This document shows, in pieces, positions 38,389-47,411 of a DNA stretch of 64,000 bases (positions are counted from its first letter, which is position 1; each line of letters begins with the position of its first letter). Below the pieces are notes generated by a model that worked only from the letters and a program-made list of their open reading frames with translations, did no database searches and was not told the origin of the DNA. The DNA comes from Gordonia shandongensis DSM 45094. Lineage in GTDB: Bacteria > Actinomycetota > Actinomycetes > Mycobacteriales > Mycobacteriaceae. The stretch lies in assembly GCF_000423025.1 (NCBI RefSeq), contig NZ_AUHE01000016.1:45323-109322 (forward strand), read 5' to 3'. The position numbers were made by a program, and so were the translations under genes.

Positions 38389-38468
38389 CGATGTCGGAGG
38401 GACTCGATGTCGGGGGGACTCGATGTCGGGGGGACTCGATGTCGGGGGGACTCGATGTCGGGGGAACT
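38389..38468. repeat. Five 16-bp tandem repeats
   Basis: Five contiguous units, consensus CGATGTCGGGGGGACT, begin at 38389, 38405, 38421, 38437 and 38453; the first and last differ by one base. It lies between lplA and the RNase H-like gene, whose reading frame also runs open through it. Confidence 0.92.
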
Positions 38469-38495
38469 GTCGTAGGGGTCGGTCATGGTGTGGTC

Positions 38496-39707
38496 ATGTA
38501 CGACGAACATGCCATCGACGGCACGCTGTTGGAGCGTCGGCGCTGGAGCTGTGCCCCGGTGGAACCGACGGCGGAGCAGGTTTCTGCACCGGTGCACGTC
38601 GCCTTCATCTCGTGGCGGGTCGCGACCGGTGATCCGGAGTGGCCGCGGCGGCTCCGGTGGGTTGTCGTCGTCGCCGACCGGCGCACCGGTGCGCGTGACC
38701 CCGAGGTCGTGTGCGGCCAGTTGGAACGCAGCGACGGCAGCGGCTGGGAACGCATCCGTCACGCTGTGACCGATGTGATCGCCGGGGTTTCGGGCCCGGT
38801 GTGGGTCGCCGTGCCGGGCCGCATGTTCGCGACGGCCAGGGTCTTGTACGAGGCGGGGGTCCCGGTGACCCGCGGCGCCGCCGACGACAATCGTGCGATG
38901 GCCCGCGCCCTCGAGGTGATCCAGGTGGCGCGCGCGAGAGAGATCGACCGAGCGGCCGGTCACGGACCCTCGAACGGTGTCGCGGCGTCGCTGAGCCCCG
39001 GTGCCCTCGACGCGTCCGACGAAGGCGACCCGCGCCCTCGGCGGGAAGCTGTCGTTCCCGAGTGGCTTCCCGTGGCCGCGGAGGCGACGCTCGATCCCGT
39101 CGATCGGCTGATCGTCGCGACCGATGCGTCTGTCACACGCAACATCGCCGCTGTCGCCGCCGTCGCGGCGGGCGGCGGCTATGCGATCGAGACATCGGAT
39201 ACCGCACTGAACGTGAGCGACAGCGAACTCGACGCGATCTCGCTGTCGATCGAGAGGTTCGCATCGCGGGTCGGCACGGAGTTCACGATCATCAGCGACT
39301 CGCGCGACGCCGTCACCGTCGCCGACGCATTGATCGAGGATCGAGTGCCCGACGAGGGGTACCGCGGGATCCGGGACGAATCGCTCGATCGTTTCGTCGC
39401 CGCGTGGAGCGACGTCGACTGTGCCGTGCGGATCCTTCACGTGAAAGGGCATGCGGGACACCCGCTCAACGAAGCCGCCGACGAACTCGCACACCTCGGC
39501 CGAAACGCGATGAGCTTCTCGCGTGAGCAGGTCGAGCGGGAGTTCACGGCGCGTGTCGAAGCCGTCGGTCGGTACGTTGAGAACCTGTCGGACGAGGACG
39601 TCCTCGTCCCGTACCGGATGCTGTCGCCGGAAGTGAACCGGCCGATGTCGTGGACACTCGGGGACCGGAGTCTGCGCGTGCCTCTCGGCGCTACGACAGT
39701 CTCGTGA
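38496..39707 (+). CDS. RNase H-like domain protein
   Basis: A protein of about 403 residues. The N-terminal half (about 1-170) is not recognised. The C-terminal half resembles RNase HI: first acid in VATDASVTRNIAA, then SELDAISLSIE, then IISDSRDAV, and a late segment VKGHAGHPLNEAADELA with the H...N-EAD pattern typical of the fold. It could cleave RNA in RNA-DNA hybrids. ATG 38496 is used; starts further upstream inside the tandem repeat are possible. It overlaps the convergent PH/SHOCT gene by 17 bp. Confidence 0.7.
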   Translation: MYDEHAIDGTLLERRRWSCAPVEPTAEQVSAPVHVAFISWRVATGDPEWPRRLRWVVVVADRRTGARDPEVVCGQLERSDGSGWERIRHAVTDVIAGVSGPVWVAVPGRMFATARVLYEAGVPVTRGAADDNRAMARALEVIQVARAREIDRAAGHGPSNGVAASLSPGALDASDEGDPRPRREAVVPEWLPVAAEATLDPVDRLIVATDASVTRNIAAVAAVAAGGGYAIETSDTALNVSDSELDAISLSIERFASRVGTEFTIISDSRDAVTVADALIEDRVPDEGYRGIRDESLDRFVAAWSDVDCAVRILHVKGHAGHPLNEAADELAHLGRNAMSFSREQVEREFTARVEAVGRYVENLSDEDVLVPYRMLSPEVNRPMSWTLGDRSLRVPLGATTVS

Positions 39708-40767
39708 TCGCCGCCTGTTTAGCCGCCGTGAACTCATCGTCGGTGAGGAGTCCCCTGTGATGCATGTCGGCCAGCTTGGAGAGTTCGTCTGCCAAACCGG
39801 TTCCCGCCGATGGTGCCGGGGCGGGAGTGTGTTGGATCACCAGGGGAGTGCGTTTGGTGTCGGCGATCTTTCGCTGCAGCTCATTGAGCATGGGTTGTGC
39901 TTCGCGGTAGGTCGGCTTCGCCAACGGCAGACAGTTCGACAACGTCCACGGATCGTCGGCGGCCCGGTTGCGCGACTTGTTGGATGAGCGCCAGTAGTCG
40001 TGGTTGCCGCTGCCCTGGTAGCTGGGGGTCAAGACCTCCAAGACCCCGTTCACCATCCCGCTGTTGTATTCGATGTTGGTGATGTCTGAGTAGGGGAAGG
40101 TCGTCTCACGTCCACCTCCGAGCGAACCGGCCATGAAGCCGGTCATTCCCCCGGTTTTAAGGATCAGAAGACGGTCATCGAACGCGACGAGTCGTCCGGC
40201 GGTCCCGGCGTTGATGACGAACCAGGGTAGTTCGTCGGCGTGGGCGTGCCGACTGACATCGGCCCACCATTTCTCTTTCATGGCGCCACCGAACACGGGG
40301 ACACCGTCCCGCTCATGTCGGCGGCATCGGTCGGCGGATTGTTCTTGTGCCACGAGAGCGGACTGCTGGGCGAGCGCCGCTGATATGGCCGGGTCGAGGC
40401 CGCTCCGCCGCAGGTGATCGACAAAATGTCTGGTGAAGTCGACCTCATCTTTATGGAGCGTTCCGAAATTCACCTCACCGTTCTCGGTCATGACCCGAAG
40501 ACTTGTGCTGCCGGCCTTGATCGGGAAACCGATATCGCGGATCTGGTCGGCCCAGACCTCCAGGAGGATCCTCTTGTCAGTCGTGGGTGCGCTGTGCCAG
40601 AAGCCGATGATTCTCCCGTTCGTGATCGCAACGCCGCTGGTGACCGGCTTGATCCGACTCGCCGAGACCAGGGCCCAGATCACTTCACCGTCCAGGAGAT
40701 CCGGGGCGAGCGCCCGACACCACTTCTCGGCGTTCTTCTCTTTAACCTTGGGGCTGAATTGGACCAT
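39691..40767 (-). CDS. PH-like and SHOCT domain protein
   Basis: A 358-residue protein. Two bacterial PH-like segments are suggested (about residues 25-120, VTSGVAITNGRIIGFWHS; and 170-250, GRLVAFDDRLLILKTGG...YSDITNIEYNSG). A C-terminal SHOCT motif (about 325-357, LADELSKLADMHHRGLLTDDEF) is clear. SHOCT regions mediate oligomerisation. Function unknown. The codon use and AT content are slightly unlike the aromatic cluster that follows. Confidence 0.7.
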   Translation of the reverse strand: MVQFSPKVKEKNAEKWCRALAPDLLDGEVIWALVSASRIKPVTSGVAITNGRIIGFWHSAPTTDKRILLEVWADQIRDIGFPIKAGSTSLRVMTENGEVNFGTLHKDEVDFTRHFVDHLRRSGLDPAISAALAQQSALVAQEQSADRCRRHERDGVPVFGGAMKEKWWADVSRHAHADELPWFVINAGTAGRLVAFDDRLLILKTGGMTGFMAGSLGGGRETTFPYSDITNIEYNSGMVNGVLEVLTPSYQGSGNHDYWRSSNKSRNRAADDPWTLSNCLPLAKPTYREAQPMLNELQRKIADTKRTPLVIQHTPAPAPSAGTGLADELSKLADMHHRGLLTDDEFTAAKQAAITRLS

Positions 40768-40901
40768 GTCGTCGACCGTTCTCGCTGGGGAACGCGCGTG
40801 TGCGCCCTCGTTATAGGACGGTCGCGGACTTTGCGTCGTTCGTTACAGTCGACGCACCATTCGGGCCGCCGGATCGGCGCGAACAGCGGGGCGGCCCGCA
40901 G

Positions 40902-42437
40902 TCACCGCACGGGGTCCCCCCAGGTCACGGTGTCGCGCAGGCGGGCCTTGAGCAGTTTGCCGCCCGGATTGCGGGGCAGCGGCTCGGTGGCGACGATGAC
41001 GTACTGCGGCACTTTGAAGTCGGCGAGGACGGCGCGGCAGTGCGCGAGGACGGCGTCCAGATCGGGGGCGGACTCGCCGTAGACGATCGCTCCGACCTTC
41101 TCTCCCATCACGTCGTCGGGGACGGCGATGACGGCGGCGTCGACGACGCCCGGTGCGCCGACGAGAGCGGATTCCACCTCGATCGACGAGACGTTCTCAC
41201 CGCCGCGGTTGATGATGTCTTTGATGCGGTCGACGATCACGACCCGGCCGGCGTCGTCGACGGTGACGACGTCACCGGTGTGCAACCATCCGTCGGCGTC
41301 GATGGCGGCGGCCGTCGCGTCCGGCCGATTCCAGTATTCGCGGGTGAGGTTGGCGCCGCGGGCGACCAGTTCACCGGTCGACGGATCAGCGGGGTCGCGC
41401 GGGACCACTCCGAGATCGACGGACGGCACCGCGTATCCGACCGAGTCGGCGTGCTCCACCGCGTCCTGATCGGGCAGCACGGTCAGCAGGGACGCGGACT
41501 CGGTGAGCCCGTACCCGTTGAACACCGTCGCCCCGGGGAAGGCCTCCTGCAGGGCGGTGACCAGTGTCGGGGCGATGGGGGCGCCGCCGTACCCGACCCG
41601 TTGGACGCTGCTGACGTCGGCAGCCCGGAACTCCGGGCGCCGCAACAGCAGGTTGTAGACGGCGGGAACGGTCACCATGAGGCTGATCCGTTCGACCGCG
41701 AGGGCGTCGATCAGGCCGGGAAGGTCGAGTGTCGGCATGATGACCGCCGTCCCGCCGACCCGCAGTGCGACCAGGAGCTGGGAGTTGCACCCGGTGACGT
41801 GGAAGAGCGGCACCGAGATGAGCGTCCGCATCGCCGACCGCGCATCGTGGTCGATCCCGGTCGTGCGCACCATGTTCTCCGCGTTGGTGAGGAATGCGCG
41901 ATGGCTGGTCGGCACGCCCTTGGGGCTGCCCGTGGTGCCGGACGTGTAGAAGAACGCGGCGACGCTGTGCGGGGTCGGCCGATCGGTGACGTACGGCGAA
42001 CCGTCGGGAAGGGGAGTGTCGGCGGCGAGGTCGACCCGGACGCCCGCGTCCGACAGAACGAACTCCACCTCCGATGGTGACGACCGCGTGTTGACTGCCA
42101 CCACGATCCCGCCGGCCATGACGGCGCCCCAGAACGCGAGGACCCAGTTCGCGCCGGCCGGATGGCGATTCGCCACACGGTCGCCGTCGGTGACGCCGGC
42201 CTCCCGCAGACCGCCCGCGACCCGAGTCGCACGGTCCCACAGCTGCGCGTAGGTGAACCGCGGGCCGCCGAGTTCGACGAGCGCCTCGGCGTCCGGGGTC
42301 GCGTCGACCCACGCCCGCAGCTGGGCGAGCAACGTGTCCGGCAGATCGGTGTAGTATGGGGCGCCGACGGCATCGCGCAGTACGCCGTCGCGGGTGAACG
42401 GGTTGCGGTCGCGGGGGACCTCCACGACGTCGCTCAT
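40902..42437 (-). CDS. Acyl-CoA/aryl-CoA synthetase
   Basis: A 511-residue ANL-superfamily ligase. Motifs are FYTSGTTGSPKGVP, NGYGLTES, GWLHTGDVV and LPRNPGGKLLK. ATG overlaps the stop of the phosphotriesterase-like gene (ATGA), so both form one minus-strand operon facing away from the AraC gene. Its place at the edge of a gentisate cluster suggests activation of an aromatic or side-chain acid; the substrate is not predictable. Confidence 0.86.
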   Translation of the reverse strand: MSDVVEVPRDRNPFTRDGVLRDAVGAPYYTDLPDTLLAQLRAWVDATPDAEALVELGGPRFTYAQLWDRATRVAGGLREAGVTDGDRVANRHPAGANWVLAFWGAVMAGGIVVAVNTRSSPSEVEFVLSDAGVRVDLAADTPLPDGSPYVTDRPTPHSVAAFFYTSGTTGSPKGVPTSHRAFLTNAENMVRTTGIDHDARSAMRTLISVPLFHVTGCNSQLLVALRVGGTAVIMPTLDLPGLIDALAVERISLMVTVPAVYNLLLRRPEFRAADVSSVQRVGYGGAPIAPTLVTALQEAFPGATVFNGYGLTESASLLTVLPDQDAVEHADSVGYAVPSVDLGVVPRDPADPSTGELVARGANLTREYWNRPDATAAAIDADGWLHTGDVVTVDDAGRVVIVDRIKDIINRGGENVSSIEVESALVGAPGVVDAAVIAVPDDVMGEKVGAIVYGESAPDLDAVLAHCRAVLADFKVPQYVIVATEPLPRNPGGKLLKARLRDTVTWGDPVR

Positions 42438-43426
42438 CGGCCGACTCCCGAGAAGTAGCGGCGCGGATTGTCGACCATCATCGTCGTGATCTGCTGCTCG
42501 CTGACTCCCGCGTCGCGGAGGGCGGGCAGCACGTCCCGCGGGATGTGCTGGTAGTTCCAGTTCGGAACCGCCTCCTGCAGCAGGGCCTGCGACTGTTCGT
42601 CGGAGAAGAAATCCATGTAGCACGAGGCGTCGTGTGCCAGCACGATCTGCTCGGCGTATCCCTCGGCGCACAATGCGACGATCGTGGCGATGCGGGCGTC
42701 GGTGGGGTTGTAGACGTCGAGCCCGAAGCGGTCACAGCCGATCGTCGTGCCGGCGTCCATCAGGAAGCGGAGGTAGTCGAGGTCGTTGCTGTCTCCTGCG
42801 TGGCCGATGACGACCTTGGTGAGGTCGACGCCGCGTTCACGGTAGAAGTCGACGACCAGCCTTCCGGTCTGCGCGGCGCCGTTGGTGTGCACGGTGATCG
42901 GCACACCGGTCTGGACGTGGGCTTCGCAGATCGCGGCTTGCACACGGTGCTGGTCGGGGGTGATGCCGCGCTCTTCGACGACGCCCTTGAGGAAGGCGGC
43001 CTTCACGCCGGTCTCACCGATGCCGTCGGTGATGTCTTTGACGAACATCGCGGTCATCGGTTCGGGACCGTCGAACAGGGCGCCCGGCCCGCGGTAGTGG
43101 AAGAAGTGGGGGATCTCGTCGAACGTGTAGAGACCCGTCGCGGGAATGATGTTGATGTCGGCCTGCTCGTTGACCTCCTGGATTCGCGGGACGTACCGGC
43201 CCAGCCCGACGACCGTCGGGTCGACGATCGTGTCGATGCCCGCCGCTTTGAGCGCGGTGAGCTTCTCGACGGCGTCGCTGACGCGCAGCTCCTCGTCCCA
43301 CCACTGCTCCCCGTAGTTCGCCATGATGTCGGGGGTCAGCACGAAGACGTGTTCGTGCATCAGGGTGGGCCCCATCTGGTCGACCGGGATCGGCCCGCGG
43401 ACGGTGGCGACGGTGTCACTGCTCAT
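42434..43426 (-). CDS. Phosphotriesterase-related amidohydrolase
   Basis: A 330-residue TIM-barrel metal hydrolase. The HXH of the first strand is MHEHVF. The carbamylated lysine candidate is in AFLKGVVEERG, histidines are in ITVHTNG and VIGHAGDSN, and the last Asp in LAHDASCY. This is the PTE/PHP family; many members are lactonases rather than phosphotriesterases. Coupled with the acyl-CoA ligase, it may open a lactone or cleave an ester before CoA activation. A GC-rich inverted repeat (43442-43471) lies in its upstream region. Confidence 0.82.
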   Translation of the reverse strand: MSSDTVATVRGPIPVDQMGPTLMHEHVFVLTPDIMANYGEQWWDEELRVSDAVEKLTALKAAGIDTIVDPTVVGLGRYVPRIQEVNEQADINIIPATGLYTFDEIPHFFHYRGPGALFDGPEPMTAMFVKDITDGIGETGVKAAFLKGVVEERGITPDQHRVQAAICEAHVQTGVPITVHTNGAAQTGRLVVDFYRERGVDLTKVVIGHAGDSNDLDYLRFLMDAGTTIGCDRFGLDVYNPTDARIATIVALCAEGYAEQIVLAHDASCYMDFFSDEQSQALLQEAVPNWNYQHIPRDVLPALRDAGVSEQQITTMMVDNPRRYFSGVGR

Positions 43427-43581
43427 CGGAACTCCTGAACGCTCACCCGTCGCCCGACGACGTCGGGTGACGGCTCGGTGAAGTTGGCTACCCTAGTGAT
43501 ACGCGTCATAGCGGATGTCGGCTGTCGTGTGGGCGCACACCTCTGTCGCGGACGCGCACGCTTCGAGTTGAAGGAGGCGGG

Positions 43582-44508
43582 ATGGGCTACGTGCTCGACG
43601 GTCTCGACGTCACCTCTGTGCGGGCCGACGATGCGGGGGAGCGTTGGCACGACTGGTGCAACAGCGTGCACGGCGAACTCGGCGTCGATTACGGCGACGC
43701 GGGCTTCCGGGGGACGGTCACGAGGCAGCGGGCGGCGTCGTTCGAACTCGTCGGGTGGACGAGTACGGCGGAGCGCGTCGACCGACGCCGGTCGAGCATT
43801 CGACGCGATCCGCGCGATCACGTCAAGGTGCTGCTGCCGGTCAAGGGTGTCGTTGATGTCGGTGCCGGCGGCGTGGATCGGTCGCTGCGGCCGGGAGAGT
43901 TCGTGGTGGTGCCGCCCGACCAGCCGTTCACCGTCGCGCACGGCGACTGGGCGCAGGCCATCGCGCTGTTGCTGCCGACGACGCGGATCCGACACCTGTC
44001 GTTGATGATGTCGCCGCGGCCGCGGGTCGTCGACGGCGTCGGTATGGCGAGGGTGGTCCATCATCTCCTGGTCGGGCTGCACGCGGCGCGAGAGCACCTG
44101 ACCGAAACGCAGTTCGAGACCACCTGCGACCGGGCGACCGAGCTGCTGACGCTCGCCGCCGCCGGCGATGAGCCGGAGCCGCAAGCGGCCGCCGACGCCG
44201 TGTTCGACGCGGTGGCGCGGTTCGTCCGCGAGCACCTCGCCGACCCCGACCTGGGCGTGGCGGCGGTGGCCCACGGCGTCGGCTGGTCGCGCCGGTACAT
44301 TCAGGCGGCCCTGAAGCGCAACGGCACCACCGTCACCGAGCTGATCCGCATCGAACGCCTCGATCGTGCCCGCGCCATGCTCGTCGACCCCGCGAAACGC
44401 TCCCTCACGATCTCGGCCATCGCCGCGCGGGTCGGAATCACCTCACCGAGTGCATTCAGCAGCGCATTCCGCGCGCGATACGGGTGCAGCCCGCGGGATG
44501 TGCGCTGA
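43582..44508 (+). CDS. AraC-family transcription regulator
   Basis: A 308-residue regulator. The N-terminal AraC-binding-like domain (about 20-180) resembles those of aromatic-catabolism regulators. The C-terminal AraC HTH pair (about 205-308) has LGVAAVAHGVGWSRRYIQAALK and ISAIAARVGITSPSAFSSAFRA. ATG follows GAAGGAGG. It stands between the minus-strand PTE/CoA-ligase operon and the plus-strand flavoprotein operon, a good place to control both. Confidence 0.87.
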   Translation: MGYVLDGLDVTSVRADDAGERWHDWCNSVHGELGVDYGDAGFRGTVTRQRAASFELVGWTSTAERVDRRRSSIRRDPRDHVKVLLPVKGVVDVGAGGVDRSLRPGEFVVVPPDQPFTVAHGDWAQAIALLLPTTRIRHLSLMMSPRPRVVDGVGMARVVHHLLVGLHAAREHLTETQFETTCDRATELLTLAAAGDEPEPQAAADAVFDAVARFVREHLADPDLGVAAVAHGVGWSRRYIQAALKRNGTTVTELIRIERLDRARAMLVDPAKRSLTISAIAARVGITSPSAFSSAFRARYGCSPRDVR

Positions 44509-44566
44509 AGGTCCGTTCGGCGGTCCGTGGGCGGCGTCTCGGCGGCGTCCCGCCGACACCGCCGGA

Positions 44567-44582
44567 TGTGACTTCAGTCACT
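44567..44582. promoter_or_regulatory. Crp-like site
   Basis: TGTGACTTCAGTCACT matches the Crp/Fnr consensus TGTGA-N6-TCACA at nine of ten positions. It lies 136 bp before the flavoprotein gene that opens the plus-strand operon. A Crp/Fnr regulator is encoded in the same cluster (50872-51582). Confidence 0.5.
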
Positions 44583-44718
44583 CGACTGCTGATCGTGGTC
44601 ACTGCGGCGCCCGTGCCCGGTTCGTAACGTAGGTCACATCATTGATCGCGGTGGTGCCGGTGATGGTGGCAAGACACGTCACGACCGGTTCATCGCTGGA
44701 ACCGAGGAGGGTTCGGTC

Positions 44719-45345
44719 GTGGTTCGACTCCTGCACATCAACGCTTCACCCCTCGCCGACCACAGCAAATCGTTGTCGGTCGCCAAGGAGTACCTCGACG
44801 AGCTCCGTCGGCATGAGCCGGACCTCGAAGTGGACACCTGGGACCTGTTCGACGCCGGCCTGCCCGATTTCGGGGTCCATGCGGCGGGCGCGAAGATGGC
44901 GACCTTCTTCGGTCAAGAGCAGACGCCGGAGCAGAAGGCGGCGTGGGATCAGGCGCGGACGGTCTTCGATCGTTTCGCGGCGGCCGACGCCTACCTGTTC
45001 AACATCCCGATGTGGAATCACGGGACGCCTTATCTGCTCAAGCAGTGGATCGACCTGATCACGCAGCCCGGCTGGGCCTTCGGATTCGACCCGGAGTCCG
45101 GGTACACGGGTCTCCTGCAGAACAAGAGCGCAGTGGTCGTCTACGCGTGCGGTGTGTACGGGGACGGCCTCCCGCCGACCTTCGGAACCGATTTCCTGAC
45201 GCCGTACTTCGAGGACTGGCTGCGATTCGTCGGCATCGACGAGTTCGAGTCGGTGAAGGTCTTCGGCCAGGTCATCGATCCGGAAGCCGAAGCAACCAGA
45301 GAGAGTGCGCGTCAGCGAGTCCGTGAACTCGCTGCCCGCCTATGA
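44719..45345 (+). CDS. FMN-dependent NADH-azoreductase/quinone reductase-like flavoprotein
   Basis: A 208-residue flavodoxin-fold protein. LLHINASPLADHSKSLSVAK at the N-terminus and NIPMWNHGTPYLLKQWIDLI in the middle are typical of AzoR/NQO-like enzymes, which reduce quinones or azo dyes with NAD(P)H. GTG follows GAGGAGG. It opens the plus-strand aromatic operon. Possible roles are quinone detoxification, azo or nitro reduction, or supplying reduced flavin; sequence cannot choose. Confidence 0.82.
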   Translation: MVRLLHINASPLADHSKSLSVAKEYLDELRRHEPDLEVDTWDLFDAGLPDFGVHAAGAKMATFFGQEQTPEQKAAWDQARTVFDRFAAADAYLFNIPMWNHGTPYLLKQWIDLITQPGWAFGFDPESGYTGLLQNKSAVVVYACGVYGDGLPPTFGTDFLTPYFEDWLRFVGIDEFESVKVFGQVIDPEAEATRESARQRVRELAARL

Positions 45346-45358
45346 GAGGGGACGCCGA

Positions 45359-46315
45359 ATGTCGAACACAGACGGGGTGACGGTCGTCCGCGACGATGTG
45401 GTGGCCGAACGCGCCGAGTTCTTCAGCGGGCCACACCGGATCGCCGCCGTCGTCTACACGCCGCGTGCGAACGCCGAGACGACCCGACCGGGAGTGGTCG
45501 TGTGCAACGGGATGCGCGGGATCAAGGAGTGGATCGTTCCCCGGTTCGGCGAGTACTTCGCTGCGGCCGGGTACACCGCCGTCGTCTTCGACCATCGGGG
45601 GCTCGGGGAGTCGGGCGGCGAGCCCGGCAGCGTCCTGCCCCAGGGGCAGGTGGAGGACGTGCGGAACGCCGTGACCTTCCTGGAAAGTCGGCCCGATGTG
45701 GATCCGAACCGAATCGTTTTGTGGGGCACCAGCTTCGGTGGCGCCAATGCGATCTGCGCGGCGGCCGTGGACACTCGCGTGAAAGCGGTGGCGACCCAGG
45801 TCGCGTTCGGAGACTGGGGCAGGGTGCTGCGATCGACCCTCTCTCCGGCGGCCATGCAGACGGTGGTCGACGCCGTCGCCACCGATCGGCGTCAGCGTGT
45901 GCACACCGGTCGGTCGGCACACATCTCGCCGGATCTGATGCTCGACAACGACGAGTCCCGCGCGGCGAAGGCCCGGTCGGCGGCCGACGTCGGGGAACGA
46001 CCCGAATTGACGTTCACCGTGGAATCCGTCGAACGAATCATGGAATACCGCCCCGAAGCGGTGATCGCAGAGATCGCACCGCGGCCGATCCTCATCATCG
46101 GTTCCGCTGTGGACGGGGTGATTCCGTTCAGTGAGAGCGAATCGCTGTTCGCCCTCGCGGGAGAACCGAAGGAACTGGTGAGTCTGCCGATCGGTCACTA
46201 CGACATCTGCGAGCCTCCCGGATCGGACGAGGCGGCGCAGCTCGCCGTCGACTTCTTCGCGCCGATCGTCCTCGATGCCGACCCCGTCACCGGTGCTGAC
46301 ACGACCTCACGCTGA
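45359..46315 (+). CDS. Alpha/beta hydrolase of the dienelactone/acylamino type
   Basis: A 318-residue hydrolase. The nucleophile elbow is LWGTSFGGANA (about residue 125), the acid candidate GSAVDGVIP and the histidine in IGHYDICE. The family includes peripheral esterases in catabolic clusters. ATG 45359 follows GAGAGGGG, 13 bp after the azoreductase stop; the frame upstream is only a shadow. Likely acts on an ester or amide upstream of gentisate. Confidence 0.8.
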   Translation: MSNTDGVTVVRDDVVAERAEFFSGPHRIAAVVYTPRANAETTRPGVVVCNGMRGIKEWIVPRFGEYFAAAGYTAVVFDHRGLGESGGEPGSVLPQGQVEDVRNAVTFLESRPDVDPNRIVLWGTSFGGANAICAAAVDTRVKAVATQVAFGDWGRVLRSTLSPAAMQTVVDAVATDRRQRVHTGRSAHISPDLMLDNDESRAAKARSAADVGERPELTFTVESVERIMEYRPEAVIAEIAPRPILIIGSAVDGVIPFSESESLFALAGEPKELVSLPIGHYDICEPPGSDEAAQLAVDFFAPIVLDADPVTGADTTSR

Positions 46316-46346
46316 CACAACCTCACGCTGACAAAAGGAGTGCATC

Positions 46347-47411
46347 ATGTCTGATGCGAACAACGCGCATGACGCCGGAGGGCCGCCGCCCTTCACCCCG
46401 CACCTGTGGAGCCGTGACGGATTCAACGGCGACATCTGTGTCACCGGCCGCCCGTACCCCATCGTCGAATACACGGCGGTGACCGGCCCCCACGCACCGC
46501 ACCGGATCGACCTCACCGCGGTGGCTGCGGCCGACGCGGCCGATCCCGCCGCGGAGCCGACCGTGGTGGGGCGCAGTACCTCGGGCGCCGAATTGGCGGT
46601 GTCGCGACTCGCGGCGCCGATGCCCCACCTGCGCAGGAACGCCGAACAGGACGAGATGCACTTCGTCCAGGAAGGCGAATACGATTACGTCACCGATTTC
46701 GGGACACTGCGCGCCGGACCCGGAGACTTCGTCGCATTGCCACGCGCGGTGACCCACCGGGTGGTTCCCGTCGGCGACGGCGGTCTGCGGATCGTCGTGT
46801 CGACGGCGGGGCAGCTCCTGCTCAAACCGCCGGCGCCCTTCGGGATGATCAATCTGGCGCGCGATGTCGCCCGGCCGGACGGCGATCGGCAGTCGGACCT
46901 CGACGGTCCCGTGTCACTCGTCGTCAAGGCCTTCGACGGGTTGACCCGATTCACGCTGCCGCGGGATCCGATGCGGTTCATGATGGTCCTCGGCGGGCAG
47001 CCGCCGGTGTGGAAGGTCAACCTGGCTGCGATCCAACCGTTGACATACGAGCCGCACGGCGGGCCGCCGGACTCGTTCGCCGAAACAGGTGACCGCGATC
47101 TGCTGTTCTACACCTTGAGTTCGCGAACCGGTGCTCGGCCGCCGATGCATTACAACGCCGACTTCGACGAGCTCATCTTCTACTTCCGCGGTCCGGGCGC
47201 CTACGGCGAGTTCGATACGCCGGGGCAGCTCGCCTGGGTGCCGAAGTCGATCGGCCACTGGGGTCCCGAGGAGGACGTGCCGGACGGCTACCTCGCCTGG
47301 CTGTTGGAGAGCGTCGGCACGTTCCGGCTCACCGAGGCGGGAGCGGCCGCAGCGAACCTGATGGAGACCGGCGAGTTCGGGATCAGTGCGGCGACCGAGG
47401 GGGAGCGGTGA
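46347..47411 (+). CDS. Homogentisate 1,2-dioxygenase-like bicupin
   Basis: A 354-residue protein with two cupin halves. The N-terminal half has LRRNAEQDEMHFVQEGEYDYVTDFGTL and the C-terminal half MHYNADFDELIFYFRG and SIGHWGPEEDV, which supply the His/Glu/His iron ligands of the homogentisate dioxygenase family. It is shorter than true homogentisate dioxygenases (about 430-450 residues). Ring cleavage of a hydroquinone-type acid is likely, but a separate gentisate dioxygenase is encoded nearby. ATG follows AAAGGAG; the stop overlaps the next gene by 4 bp. Confidence 0.78.
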   Translation: MSDANNAHDAGGPPPFTPHLWSRDGFNGDICVTGRPYPIVEYTAVTGPHAPHRIDLTAVAAADAADPAAEPTVVGRSTSGAELAVSRLAAPMPHLRRNAEQDEMHFVQEGEYDYVTDFGTLRAGPGDFVALPRAVTHRVVPVGDGGLRIVVSTAGQLLLKPPAPFGMINLARDVARPDGDRQSDLDGPVSLVVKAFDGLTRFTLPRDPMRFMMVLGGQPPVWKVNLAAIQPLTYEPHGGPPDSFAETGDRDLLFYTLSSRTGARPPMHYNADFDELIFYFRGPGAYGEFDTPGQLAWVPKSIGHWGPEEDVPDGYLAWLLESVGTFRLTEAGAAAANLMETGEFGISAATEGER

